From: Brevibacillus aydinogluensis
GTDB taxonomy: Bacteria; Bacillota; Bacilli; Brevibacillales; Brevibacillaceae
Strand: one strand, 5' to 3'
DNA length: 64,000 nt
NCBI RefSeq assembly: GCF_031954365.1
Contig: NZ_JAUSVZ010000003.1
A program made the position numbers and the translations under genes. Below the pieces are notes generated by a model. That model was given only the letters and a program-made list of their open reading frames with translations. It had not been told where the DNA came from and did not search any database. How positions within the stretch are numbered: the stretch's first letter is position 1; each line of letters opens with the position of its first letter. This document shows, piece by piece, positions 41,136 through 50,384 of this stretch.

Positions 41136-43567
41136 TACTGCTTCACTTCCTCCATGATGAAGGCTTCGATCACGTCGCCGACCTTGATATCCTGGAAGCG
41201 CTCCAGGGTCAGGCCGCACTCGTAGCCGCTCATCACTTCGCGTACATCATCCTTGAACCGCTTGAGCGTATCCAGCTTGCCCTCGTAGATGACCACACCT
41301 TCGCGGATCACGCGGGCGCCAGCATCGCGGGTAATCTTGCCCTCGGTGACGTAGCAACCGGCGATGTTGCCCACTTTGGAGACCTTGAAGATTTCGCGGA
41401 TTTCCGCCTGGCCGATGATGGTCTCCTTGTAGACCGGGTCCAGCATTCCTTTCAGCGCCTGCTCGATCTCGTCGATGACGTTGTAGATGACGCGGTGCAG
41501 GCGAATGTCGATTTTCTCCTGTTCCGCCATGTTGCGGGCATTTGGCTCAGGACGCACGTTGAAGCCGATCACGATGGCGTTGGACGCGTTGGCCAGGGTG
41601 ATGTCGGACTCCGTAATCGCCCCTACACCGGTGTGAATGATCTTGACACGCGTGCCGTTCACATCGATCTTCTCGAGCGCGCCGCGGAGCGCTTCCACGG
41701 AGCCCTGCACATCCGCTTTCACGATCAGGTTGAGCTCTTTCACATCGCCCTCCTGAATGTGCTGGAACAGATCGTCCAGGGAAACGCGCGTGTTGGCGCG
41801 CCGTTCCGATTCGCGCTGCTTGGCTGCGCGCGCTTCACCGATGGAGCGGGCCTTTTTCTCGTCTTCGAAGACCATGAACTGGTCGCCCGCCTGCGGAACG
41901 TCATTCAGACCGGTAATCTCCACTGGCGTGGACGGTCCTGCTTCCTTCAGACGGCGTCCCTTGTCGTTTACCATCGCACGGACGCGGCCATATGCGGTGC
42001 CCACGACGATCGGGTCCCCGACTTTAAGCGTACCATGCTGCACCAGGACGGTTGCCACCGGTCCGCGCCCCTTGTCCAATTCGGCCTCGACGACGGTACC
42101 GCGGGCGCGCTTGTTCGGATTTGCTTTCAACTCCTGCACCTCGGCAACGAGGAGGATGTACTCCAACAGCTCCTCGAGGCCGATGCGCTGTTTTGCGGAG
42201 ATCGGGCAGAAAATGGTGTCGCCGCCCCACTCTTCAGCCACCAGTCCATACTCGGTCAGTTCCTGCTTGATGCGCTCGACGTTTGCCTCCGGCTTGTCGA
42301 CTTTGTTCACGGCGACGATGATCGGCACGTTTGCTGCCTTGGCGTGGCTGATGGCTTCCACGGTTTGCGGCATGACACCGTCATCCGCTGCTACGACGAG
42401 AATGGTAATGTCGGTGATTTGCGCACCGCGGGCACGCATCGTGGTAAACGCCGCGTGGCCGGGGGTGTCCAGGAACGTAATTTTCTTCCCTTTGACTTCC
42501 ACCTGGTACGCACCGATGTGCTGGGTGATGCCGCCTGCTTCACCCGCTACGACGTTGGTGGAGCGGATGGCGTCCAACAGGGTGGTCTTCCCGTGGTCGA
42601 CGTGACCCATGATGGTGACAACCGGCGGACGTTCCACCAGATCGGCCGGGTTATCCACTTCTTCAATCGTCTCGAAGTTGGTTTCGTCGATGACGATCTT
42701 CTCTTCCACTTCGACGTTGTACTCGGAGCAGATCAACTCGATGGCATCGCGGTCGAGATCCTGGTTAATCGTCGCCATGATGCCCAAATTAAACAACTTT
42801 TTGATGATTTCCGCCGGTTCCCTGCGCAGTTTTTTCGCCAGTTCTGCGACGGTAAGCGACTCGGTGAAGGTAATTTTGGACGGCGGATCCGGCAGCTGGC
42901 GCTGTTGCTGTTCGCGCCCCTGCTTGCGGTTCTCCTGACGTTTGTTGCCGCCTTTGAACGGCTGATTTTTCTTGCTGTCGTCGAATCCCTTCTTGCCGCC
43001 CGCACCTTTTTTGATTTTTTCCCGCTTTTCCAGGGAAACTTTGGGCGGGATTTTTACCTTGTCCTCAAAGTCGTCGCCTGCGCGCGGATCGTCATGTTCA
43101 TTGACCGTTGGCTCATGTTGGGCAACCTGCTGCTTGCGATCAAATGGTTTTGCGGATTGGCTTTTCATATCGCTCGGTTTTCTCTCCTGATTCTTCCCCT
43201 GATTTTTTCCTTGTTGCGGACGCTGCTGGTCGGCACGCTGGCCGCCGCCCTGACGGCTTGCTCCGCGATCAGACGGGCGTTCGTTGCGACGCTGCTGCTG
43301 AGGCTTTTGCTTCCCTTTCGACTCCTCTGTCCGCTTCTTGTCGCCTTCCTGTTTGGGCTTCGCCTCCGCCTGACCGGCGGGCCGCTGTTGTTCCGGCTTG
43401 CCGCCGCTCCGCAGCTTGGCAAGGTGATCTTCAATTTTTTTGATCGTTGCTTCATCCATGATACTCATATGATTTGCCACTTCTATGTTCAGCCGCTTTA
43501 ACAAATTGAGGATTTCCTTGCTGCTCATGTTATGCTGTTTGGCGTATTCATACACTCGAGTCTTCAA
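41135..43567 (-). CDS. infB: Translation initiation factor IF-2
   Basis: IF-2 is the GTPase that brings initiator tRNA to the ribosome. The 810-aa product has an N-terminal IF2N domain, a long low-complexity Lys/Gln/Arg-rich stretch (about 55-225), a second IF2N domain, the G domain with GHVDHGKTTL, DTPGHAAF and NKVDKP, and domains II-IV to the C-terminus. It starts with TTG at 43567 (MKTRVYEYAK) after GGGGTGA. Length is at the high end because of the linker. Confidence 0.97.
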   Translation of the reverse strand: MKTRVYEYAKQHNMSSKEILNLLKRLNIEVANHMSIMDEATIKKIEDHLAKLRSGGKPEQQRPAGQAEAKPKQEGDKKRTEESKGKQKPQQQRRNERPSDRGASRQGGGQRADQQRPQQGKNQGKNQERKPSDMKSQSAKPFDRKQQVAQHEPTVNEHDDPRAGDDFEDKVKIPPKVSLEKREKIKKGAGGKKGFDDSKKNQPFKGGNKRQENRKQGREQQQRQLPDPPSKITFTESLTVAELAKKLRREPAEIIKKLFNLGIMATINQDLDRDAIELICSEYNVEVEEKIVIDETNFETIEEVDNPADLVERPPVVTIMGHVDHGKTTLLDAIRSTNVVAGEAGGITQHIGAYQVEVKGKKITFLDTPGHAAFTTMRARGAQITDITILVVAADDGVMPQTVEAISHAKAANVPIIVAVNKVDKPEANVERIKQELTEYGLVAEEWGGDTIFCPISAKQRIGLEELLEYILLVAEVQELKANPNKRARGTVVEAELDKGRGPVATVLVQHGTLKVGDPIVVGTAYGRVRAMVNDKGRRLKEAGPSTPVEITGLNDVPQAGDQFMVFEDEKKARSIGEARAAKQRESERRANTRVSLDDLFQHIQEGDVKELNLIVKADVQGSVEALRGALEKIDVNGTRVKIIHTGVGAITESDITLANASNAIVIGFNVRPEPNARNMAEQEKIDIRLHRVIYNVIDEIEQALKGMLDPVYKETIIGQAEIREIFKVSKVGNIAGCYVTEGKITRDAGARVIREGVVIYEGKLDTLKRFKDDVREVMSGYECGLTLERFQDIKVGDVIEAFIMEEVKQ

Positions 43568-43588
43568 GTGATCTTCACCCCTTCTGAA

Positions 43589-43888
43589 TTAGGTGAGCAG
43601 GCGCAGTATGCTGTCCGCCAGATTCCCGTCCGTAACCGCTACGGTGACACGCCCTTCCTTGCCGATGGCGTGCCCCAGCGCGTACCGGTCGCCTGCCGTT
43701 ACGCACGGAACACCGTAATAGGCGCACTTGTCACGTACCTTCTTCGTCGTGTTGGCAGAAGCGTCGGCCGCTAGCAGCACCAGCTTGGCCTGACCGGTTC
43801 GCACTGCCTGAACGACCAGCTCCTCGCCGGATATCACCTTGCGTGCACGCATGGCCAACCCCAGCATTTGCGCTGCCTTGGGGATCAT
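43589..43888 (-). CDS. ylxQ: L7Ae-family RNA-binding protein YlxQ
   Basis: The 99-aa L7Ae/L30e-like protein binds kink-turn RNA in the B. subtilis orthologue. Segments KAAQMLGLAMRARKVISGEE and KLVLLAADAS are typical. ATG start overlaps the ylxR TGA by 4 bp (ATGA). Conserved place between nusA-ylxR and infB. Confidence 0.92.
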   Translation of the reverse strand: MIPKAAQMLGLAMRARKVISGEELVVQAVRTGQAKLVLLAADASANTTKKVRDKCAYYGVPCVTAGDRYALGHAIGKEGRVTVAVTDGNLADSILRLLT

Positions 43889-44175
43889 TGTCCCATCATC
43901 TCCAGCCATTTCTCACGGAACGCGTCGTATTTTTCCTGGGTGATGGACATGTTCAGTGCGCGTTCCAGCACTTTTTTCCACTTGCCCGAAGCAAACGTGT
44001 CCGGCTTCAGACAGCTTTCCTGACGGCACACGTACGCCCCGCGCCCGGCTGCCTTGCCGGTCGGATCGATGATAATCTCTTCGTCCGGGGTCCGCACGAC
44101 GCGCACCAGTTCTTTTTTCGGAAACATTTCCTGACACACGATGCATTTCCGCAATGGAATTTTCTTTTGCTTCAT
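43885..44175 (-). CDS. ylxR: YlxR / RnpM RNA-binding protein
   Basis: The 96-aa protein has the YlxR motif with C11-x2-C14 (KCIVCQEMF), KELVRVVRTP and GRGAYVCRQESC. The B. subtilis protein has been reported to bind and modulate RNase P RNA (RnpM). ATG start 2 bp after the nusA stop; the ribosome binding site is weak, suggesting coupling. Confidence 0.92.
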   Translation of the reverse strand: MKQKKIPLRKCIVCQEMFPKKELVRVVRTPDEEIIIDPTGKAAGRGAYVCRQESCLKPDTFASGKWKKVLERALNMSITQEKYDAFREKWLEMMGQ

Positions 44176-44177
44176 GG

Positions 44178-45263
44178 CTATTCGAGGTCAGCCCCCTCAT
44201 CGCCCGCTTTCGGGTAGGCGATGCCTTCCTGTTCAGCCTGTGTCTCGCTCTTGATGTCGATCTTCCAACCGGTCAGCTTGGCCGCGAGACGGGCGTTTTG
44301 ACCGCGCTTGCCGATTGCAAGCGACAATTGATAATCCGGTACGATCACGCGGGTCACTTTCTCGGCAGCGTTCACTTCCACGTGCAGCACCTTGGCCGGG
44401 CTGAGCGCGTTGGCCACGTATTCCGCGGGATCTTCCGACCAGCGCACGATGTCGATCTTCTCGCCCTTCAGCTCGTTGACGATGGTCTGTACGCGCATCC
44501 CTTTAGGCCCCACACAGGCGCCTACCGGGTCGACGTCGGGGTTGATCGAATGGACGGCGATCTTGGAGCGGTCGCCGGCCTCACGTGCGACGGATTTGAT
44601 CTCCACCACGCCGTCGTAGATTTCCGGCACTTCCAGTTCAAACAGCCGTTTCAACAGGCCGGGATGCGTGCGGGAGACGATGATCTGCGGTCCTTTGGTC
44701 GTCTTTTCAACTTTGATGATGTAGGCTTTCACCCGATCCTGGGGCTTGAAGTCGTCGGTCGGCATTTTCTCCGTGATCGGCATCACTGCCTCCGCCTTGC
44801 CCAGGTCAATGTAGTAGTTGCGGGCATCCATGCGCTGGACCACACCGGTGATAATGTCGTCCTCCCGCTCGATGAACTCGCTGTAGATGAGTCCGCGCTC
44901 TGCTTCGCGAATGCGCTGGGTCACCACCTGCTTCGCGGTCTGGGCGGCAATGCGGCCAAAGTCGCGGGGCGTCACTTCGATCTCGACGATGTCATCCAGC
45001 CGGAAGTTGGGATCAATCTCCTGCGCCGCTTCCAGAGAAATCTCCAGACGTGGATCGAGCACTTCCTCCACGACCGTTTTGCGGGCAAACACACGCACCT
45101 GGCCGGTGTGGCGATTCACGTCTACGCGAACGTTTTGCGCCGAATTGAAATTCCGTTTGTATCCGGAAATGAGGGCCGCTTCGATGGCCTCGATCAACAC
45201 GTCTTTGGAAATTCCTTTCTCTCTCTCAATGGCTTCCAATGCCTCAATAAAATCGGCGTTCAT
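44178..45263 (-). CDS. nusA: Transcription termination/antitermination factor NusA
   Basis: NusA binds RNA polymerase and affects pausing, termination and antitermination. The 361-aa product has the N-terminal RNAP-binding domain, an S1 domain (DDIITGVVQRMDARNYYIDLG) and two KH domains (VGACVGPKGMRVQTIVNEL; LAIGKRGQNARLAAKL). It lacks the C-terminal acidic repeats of E. coli NusA, as is usual in Gram-positives. Start ATG 45263 after GGAGG. Confidence 0.97.
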   Translation of the reverse strand: MNADFIEALEAIEREKGISKDVLIEAIEAALISGYKRNFNSAQNVRVDVNRHTGQVRVFARKTVVEEVLDPRLEISLEAAQEIDPNFRLDDIVEIEVTPRDFGRIAAQTAKQVVTQRIREAERGLIYSEFIEREDDIITGVVQRMDARNYYIDLGKAEAVMPITEKMPTDDFKPQDRVKAYIIKVEKTTKGPQIIVSRTHPGLLKRLFELEVPEIYDGVVEIKSVAREAGDRSKIAVHSINPDVDPVGACVGPKGMRVQTIVNELKGEKIDIVRWSEDPAEYVANALSPAKVLHVEVNAAEKVTRVIVPDYQLSLAIGKRGQNARLAAKLTGWKIDIKSETQAEQEGIAYPKAGDEGADLE

Positions 45264-45305
45264 GATTTTCGTTGCCTCCTCCTTTACGAACACACACCCG
45301 CGGGA

Positions 45306-45764
45306 TTAGAAGACGATGGCCATCCGGGCCGCGTCGATTTGGTCCAGGGAAATGACGTAGGTTTTTTTCGCTTCTTTCACTGTCAGCTGTCCGTCCTCGA
45401 AGGATACCAGTTCCCCTTCGAACACGGTTGAGCCTTCCAGCGGCTCCTTGGTTACGATATGTACATGCCTGCCGACAGCCTTGCGAAAATCGCTTTCCTT
45501 GCGCAGCGGACGCTCTGCTCCCGGTGACGACACCTCCAGGAAGTACGCGGTAGGAATAGGGTCCACCTCGTCCAGACGCTGACTCAGCCGCTCGCTGACA
45601 AGGCCGCAGTCATCAATGTCGATGTTCCCGGTTTCATTGTCGATGAACACGCGCAGAAACCAGTTGCTGCCTTCTTTCTTGTACTCGATGTCAACCAGTT
45701 CCAGACCCAGTTCGTCGAGAATGGGCGTAACCAGTTCGGTGACAATGTCTGTTACCTTGCTCAA
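45306..45764 (-). CDS. rimP: Ribosome maturation factor RimP
   Basis: RimP acts in 30S subunit assembly. The 152-aa product has the typical LGLELVDIEYKKEG and FIDNETGNIDIDDC segments and SSPGAERPL. I chose TTG at 45764 (MSKVTDIVTEL), 7 bp after GGAGG; the open frame extends 21 codons without a site. First gene of the nusA-infB operon. Confidence 0.95.
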   Translation of the reverse strand: MSKVTDIVTELVTPILDELGLELVDIEYKKEGSNWFLRVFIDNETGNIDIDDCGLVSERLSQRLDEVDPIPTAYFLEVSSPGAERPLRKESDFRKAVGRHVHIVTKEPLEGSTVFEGELVSFEDGQLTVKEAKKTYVISLDQIDAARMAIVF

Positions 45765-45812
45765 GCAAGTACCTCCTTGTCGTTGAAGCATGGGGTTCGG
45801 CCAGAAAGAAAG

Positions 45813-45830
45813 AGTGGGTTTCCCCACTCT
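45813..45830 (-). promoter_or_regulatory. Attenuator-like hairpin in the rimP-nusA leader
   Basis: Stem GAGTGGG/CCCACTC with a GAAA tetraloop, followed by TTTCTTTCTGG on the minus strand, in the 5' leader between the promoter and rimP. It may be a NusA-responsive pause or termination site; the regulatory role is inferred. Confidence 0.58.
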
Positions 45831-45865
45831 CGCTCTGCGTGCGTATAACCAGTATTTCCAAAAAA

Positions 45866-45894
45866 ATTATAGCATAACAGCCTGTCGTTGACAA
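45866..45894 (-). promoter_or_regulatory. Strong promoter of the rimP-nusA-infB operon
   Basis: Minus strand: -35 TTGTCA (45889-45894), 17-bp spacer, perfect -10 TATAAT (45866-45871), about 100 bp upstream of the rimP start. Confidence 0.88.
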
Positions 45895-45923
45895 CCGTGT
45901 GTTGCCCAAATCCCGACAGGCCC

Positions 45924-45947
45924 CTCCGGACCGCTCCTCGTCCGGAG
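45924..45947 (-). terminator. Stem-loop after polC
   Basis: A perfect 8-bp stem CTCCGGAC/GTCCGGAG with an 8-nt loop directly after the polC stop. No T-run follows, so it may protect the 3' end rather than terminate. Confidence 0.45.
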
Positions 45948-45950
45948 TCG

Positions 45951-48900
45951 TCAGAACAGCGAGAGCTGATTGGATTCCGGCAGCCCTTTAAGGGCTCCCT
46001 GCTCCTCCAGATATTCCAGGATGCTTTTGGAAATCCGGGCGCGGGTCAAGAGGTCTTCCTTGGAGAGGAACTCTCCTTCCTCCCGTGCCTTGACGATGCT
46101 GATCGCCGCGTTGGTCCCCAGACCGGGCAGAGCGTTGAACGGCGCGATCAAACTGTTGCCGTCGATCAGGAATTTGGTCGCATCGGAACGGTAGAGGTCG
46201 ACGTTGGCAAAGCGAAAACCCCGCTCCACCATCTCCAGCGCCATCTCCAGTACGGTCAACAGCGCCTTCTCCTTGGGCTGCGCCTCGTGTCCCTTTTCTT
46301 CGATTTCCTCGATTCTTTGCCGGATTGCCGACGAGCCCTTGACCATCAACGGAATGTCGAAGTCGTCCGCTCGCACCGTGAAGTATGTTGCGTAAAACTC
46401 AAGCGGGTAATGCACCTTGAAGTAGGCGATCCGCACCGCCATCATCACGTAGGCGGTAGCATGCGCCTTCGGGAACATGTACTTGATCTTCTGGCAGGAC
46501 TCGATGTACCATTCCGGCACGTTGTTGCGGCGCATTTCTTCCTGGTCTTCTTCGGGAACGCCTTTTCCTTTGCGCACCGACTCCATGATCTTGAAGGCGC
46601 GGGACGGTTCCAGCCCCTTGTAAATCAGGTACACCATGATGTCGTCGCGGCACCCGATCACCTCGGACAGCTTGCACGTCCCGCTGCGGATCAAGTCCTG
46701 CGCGTTGTTCAGCCAGACGTCCGTACCGTGGGAAAGACCGGAGATCTGCACCAGCTCGGCAAACGTCGTCGGCTTGGTGTCCTCCAGCATCTGCCGCACG
46801 AATTTGGTACCAAACTCGGGAATGCCCAGCGTCCCCAGATTGGTGCGAATCTGCTCCGGCGTGACGCCCAGCGCCTCGGTCGAACTGAAGATCGACATCG
46901 TCGCCTTGTCGTCGAGCGGGATCGTCTTCGGATCGATGCCGGTCAAATCCTGCAGCATGCGGATTACGGTCGGGTCGTCGTGGCCGAGAATGTCCAGCTT
47001 CAACAGGTTGTCGTGGATGGAGTGGAAGTCAAAATGCGTGGTCCGCCACTCCGATTCGCTGTCGTCCGCCGGGTACTGGATCGGACAAAAATCCTCGATC
47101 TCCATGTAGTCGGGCACCACGATGATTCCGCCCGGGTGTTGGCCAGTCGTCCGCTTGACGCCGGTGCAGCCGTTTACCAGCCGGGCGATTTCCGCGTTTC
47201 GCAGCGTCAGGCCGCGCTCATCCGCGTATTTGCGCACGTAGCCGTAGGCGGTCTTTTCCGCAACCGTGCCGATCGTTCCCGCGCGGTAGACGTTGTCCAC
47301 GCCGAACAGTTCCTGGGTGTACTTGTGGGCGCGCGGCTGGTATTCGCCCGAGAAGTTCAGGTCGATATCAGGGACCTTGTCCCCTTTGAAGCCGAGGAAC
47401 GTCTCGAACGGAATGTCCTGTCCGTCTTTGGCCAGCTTGTGTCCGCAGGCGGGACAATCCTTGTCCGGCAGGTCGAAACCGGAACCGATCGAGCCGTCCG
47501 TGATGAACTCGCTGTGCCTGCAGTTTGGACAGCGATAGTGCGGCGGCAGCGGATTGACCTCGGTGATCTCGGCCATCGTGGCCACGAAGGAAGACCCCAC
47601 GGAACCGCGGGAACCGACGAGATAGCCATCCATCAGCGACTTGGTCACCAGCCGCTGGGAGATCAGGTAAATCACGCCGAACCCGTGTGTGATAATGCTG
47701 TTCAGCTCTTTTTCCAGGCGCTTTTCCACGATCTCCGGCAGCGGATCGCCGTACAGCTTCTTCGCCTTGTCGTAACACATCTGGCGCAGCTCGTCATCTG
47801 CTCCCTCGATGATCGGCGTGTACAACCGGTCAGGGATCGGGCTGACGTCCTCGATCATATCGGCAATCGCGTTGGGAGCGGTCACCACCACTTCGCGCGC
47901 AGTCTCCTCGCCGAGGTGGGCAAACGCCTCCAGCATCTCGTCCGTGGTGCGCAGGTAAAGCGGCGGCTGGTTGCCCGCATCAGGGGAGCCTTGCGACAGC
48001 AAAAACACGTCTCGGAAGATGTCGTCCTGCGGATTGAGAAAGTGGACGTCCCCCGTTGCCACCACCGGTTTGCCCAGTTCCTTTCCGATCTCGACGATCA
48101 ACTGGTGGTATCCCTTCATCGTCTCCAGTGAGGGAATCTCCTCATTGCGCAGCAGCGGCGCGTAGTGATCCAGCGGCTGCAGTTCGAGAAAATCGTAGAA
48201 GGCGGCTACTTCTTTCAGCTCGTCCCGCGTCTTCCCGCGCAGGATCGCCTGCATCAGCTCGCCCTCTTTGCAGGCCGTTCCGATCAAGAGCCCGTCGCGG
48301 TACTTGACGAGCTGGCTGCGCTGAATGCGAGGGACGCGGAAAAACGTCTCCACGTGGGAGCGGCTGACCAGTTTATACAGGTTTTTCAGCCCGGCCTTCG
48401 TTTTTACCAGCAGCGTGGCGTGGAACGGGCGGCCGCTCTTGTAGTCCGCCTCCGCATTGCTCCGCTCGTTCAGATCGGCCAGGGTTTTGATCTCCGCCTC
48501 CCGGATGTCTTTCAGCATGTACTGGAAGACGTGGGCCAGCGCCACGGTGTCATCCAGTGCGCGGTGGGCGTTGATCAGTTCCACGTTGAACTTTTTCGCC
48601 AGCGTGCCCAGGCGGTAGTTGCGCATGCCCTTGTAAAGCAGGCGGGCCAGCGGCAGCGTATCCAGGAAGGGGTTGTTCCACGGCTCCATCCCGATTCGCT
48701 TGGCGCAGGCATTAATGAACGCCTTGTCAAACTCCGCGTTGTGCGCCACGAGCACGGCGTCACCGGTAAACTCCTTGAACCGGCGCAGGACCACGTCCAG
48801 CGTCTCCTTGCCGCGCAGCATTTCGTTGGTGATCCCGGTAATTTCGGTCGTCTTGGGGCCGATCTCGATCTGGGGATCGATCAATTCCGTCCACTTGTCG

Positions 48901-50261
48901 ACAATCTCCGTGCCGCGCATCTTCACCGCAGCGATTTCAATGATCGTGTGCTCCGCTGCGTTGAGACCGGTCGTCTCCGTGTCAAACACGACGTACTCGG
49001 TGTTTTCGTCGATCGGCAGGTTGTTCTCCTGAGTCAGGTTGTAGACGATGTCTACGCCGTCTTCCACCACGTACGCCTCCATGCCGAGGATACACTTGAT
49101 GTTGTTCTTTTTGGCGACGCTGTACGCTTCCGGGAACGCCTGAACGACGCCGTGGTCAGTAATGGCGATCGCTTTGTGCCCCCACTTGGCCGCCGTGCTG
49201 ATGAGCGACTTGACGGAGGCGACGGCATCGAGCGCGCTCATCGGCGTATGACAGTGCAGTTCTACCCGCTTCTCCTCGGCTGTGTCTTTTCGCACGACCT
49301 GTTCGATTTGGTTGATGTCGTTTGCGACCATTACCAGTTCCCGCAGGAAGGTGTCATGCTGGACGCTGCCGCGCACTTTTACCCACAAACCGTCCTTTAC
49401 GGCCTCCAGCATTTTGACGTCTTCCTTGTCGCGGGAAAAAATCTTGACCGTCAGCGAATCGGTGTAGTCGGTGATGTTGAACGTCAACAAATGGCGGCCG
49501 CTGCGCAGCTCCTTCAGTTCCGCGCCAAACACCGTGCCCTGGATGGTGACGCGCCGCTCTTCGTCCTGGATCTCGCGGATCGGCAGCGGCTCGTCCTTGA
49601 TCTCGTAGCCGATCATCAGCGTGGTCACTGCCTCTGTCTTCTCACTTTCCTTATTCTCTTTCTCCTGCTGGACCGCGCTCATGACCTCTTCGATCAGCGC
49701 CCGCTCCTCTTCTTCCCGCTGCTCCATGAACGCCTTGTACGCCTCGTCGTTCTCTTCGGCCAAAAACGTAAAGCGCGGCACGCAGGCCGTCACTTTTTCA
49801 AAGGCGGCGGCCAGTTCGCTGTCCGCTTTCTTCCGCTTGGCCATCTCGACCGCCATCTCCGTCGGCAGGTACACGGTTACGCTCTGCGCCTCCACTTTCC
49901 GTTTCGCCTGGCGCAGCGTGACCGCCAAGGAGTTGATCTTTTGTTCCAGATTCTCCAGCAGCACGTCCCAGTACTGGCTGACGGCCTGCTCCACACTCGG
50001 CTGTTCGCGGTAGCGGAATCGGGCGTCCACTGTCGCCAAATGGGAAAAGCTCTGGATCAGACGGCGCATAAAGGCCTGATAGATCTCCGCCGGCAGCAAC
50101 CGGGGCAGTGTAAAGGTAAACACCCACTCCTTGTTCTGCCGGTAGAGTTCCAATTTATCGATGTGCCCATCAAGAAAAAATCGCTCCACCCACTCTGCCG
50201 GCAGATCCAACTGTTTCACCAACAGCGAGAAGCGATGTTTTTGCTCTTCCAACCGATTCAC
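45951..50261 (-). CDS. polC: DNA polymerase III PolC-type, alpha subunit
   Basis: PolC is the main replicative polymerase of Firmicutes. The 1436-aa protein has an OB-type domain (about 230-320), a PHP domain (ELHCHTPMSALDA) split by the 3'-5' exonuclease domain (VFDTETTGLNAAEHT, VAHNAEFDKAF), a zinc motif CPNC...CPACGHKL (near 950) and the polymerase palm with PDIDLNFSGEYQ. GTG start at 50261 after GAGGTGG. Follows proS as in B. subtilis. Confidence 0.98.
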   Translation of the reverse strand: MNRLEEQKHRFSLLVKQLDLPAEWVERFFLDGHIDKLELYRQNKEWVFTFTLPRLLPAEIYQAFMRRLIQSFSHLATVDARFRYREQPSVEQAVSQYWDVLLENLEQKINSLAVTLRQAKRKVEAQSVTVYLPTEMAVEMAKRKKADSELAAAFEKVTACVPRFTFLAEENDEAYKAFMEQREEEERALIEEVMSAVQQEKENKESEKTEAVTTLMIGYEIKDEPLPIREIQDEERRVTIQGTVFGAELKELRSGRHLLTFNITDYTDSLTVKIFSRDKEDVKMLEAVKDGLWVKVRGSVQHDTFLRELVMVANDINQIEQVVRKDTAEEKRVELHCHTPMSALDAVASVKSLISTAAKWGHKAIAITDHGVVQAFPEAYSVAKKNNIKCILGMEAYVVEDGVDIVYNLTQENNLPIDENTEYVVFDTETTGLNAAEHTIIEIAAVKMRGTEIVDKWTELIDPQIEIGPKTTEITGITNEMLRGKETLDVVLRRFKEFTGDAVLVAHNAEFDKAFINACAKRIGMEPWNNPFLDTLPLARLLYKGMRNYRLGTLAKKFNVELINAHRALDDTVALAHVFQYMLKDIREAEIKTLADLNERSNAEADYKSGRPFHATLLVKTKAGLKNLYKLVSRSHVETFFRVPRIQRSQLVKYRDGLLIGTACKEGELMQAILRGKTRDELKEVAAFYDFLELQPLDHYAPLLRNEEIPSLETMKGYHQLIVEIGKELGKPVVATGDVHFLNPQDDIFRDVFLLSQGSPDAGNQPPLYLRTTDEMLEAFAHLGEETAREVVVTAPNAIADMIEDVSPIPDRLYTPIIEGADDELRQMCYDKAKKLYGDPLPEIVEKRLEKELNSIITHGFGVIYLISQRLVTKSLMDGYLVGSRGSVGSSFVATMAEITEVNPLPPHYRCPNCRHSEFITDGSIGSGFDLPDKDCPACGHKLAKDGQDIPFETFLGFKGDKVPDIDLNFSGEYQPRAHKYTQELFGVDNVYRAGTIGTVAEKTAYGYVRKYADERGLTLRNAEIARLVNGCTGVKRTTGQHPGGIIVVPDYMEIEDFCPIQYPADDSESEWRTTHFDFHSIHDNLLKLDILGHDDPTVIRMLQDLTGIDPKTIPLDDKATMSIFSSTEALGVTPEQIRTNLGTLGIPEFGTKFVRQMLEDTKPTTFAELVQISGLSHGTDVWLNNAQDLIRSGTCKLSEVIGCRDDIMVYLIYKGLEPSRAFKIMESVRKGKGVPEEDQEEMRRNNVPEWYIESCQKIKYMFPKAHATAYVMMAVRIAYFKVHYPLEFYATYFTVRADDFDIPLMVKGSSAIRQRIEEIEEKGHEAQPKEKALLTVLEMALEMVERGFRFANVDLYRSDATKFLIDGNSLIAPFNALPGLGTNAAISIVKAREEGEFLSKEDLLTRARISKSILEYLEEQGALKGLPESNQLSLF

Positions 50262-50312
50262 GGTTCTCCACCTCAATCATGCCATCAGTACAAACCTGTC
50301 TGAAAAAAACAG

Positions 50313-50344
50313 GGGGTACTCCCACGGTTCAACGGGAGTACCCC
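50313..50344 (-). terminator. Terminator of proS
   Basis: A perfect 11-bp stem GGGGTACTCCC/GGGAGTACCCC with a 10-nt loop followed by CTGTTTTTTTC on the minus strand, between proS and polC. polC must have its own promoter or depend on read-through. Confidence 0.9.
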
Positions 50345-50384
50345 GATTTGATTCGACAAAATCAGCCGAATCCCTGCTTTCTTT

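Noticed and set aside
41495..43501. 668-aa plus-strand open frame opposite infB
   Set aside because: Mirror frame of infB; low-complexity composition, no start signal and no homology by eye. The same reasoning removes the long plus-strand frames opposite cshA-like, polC, proS and rny.
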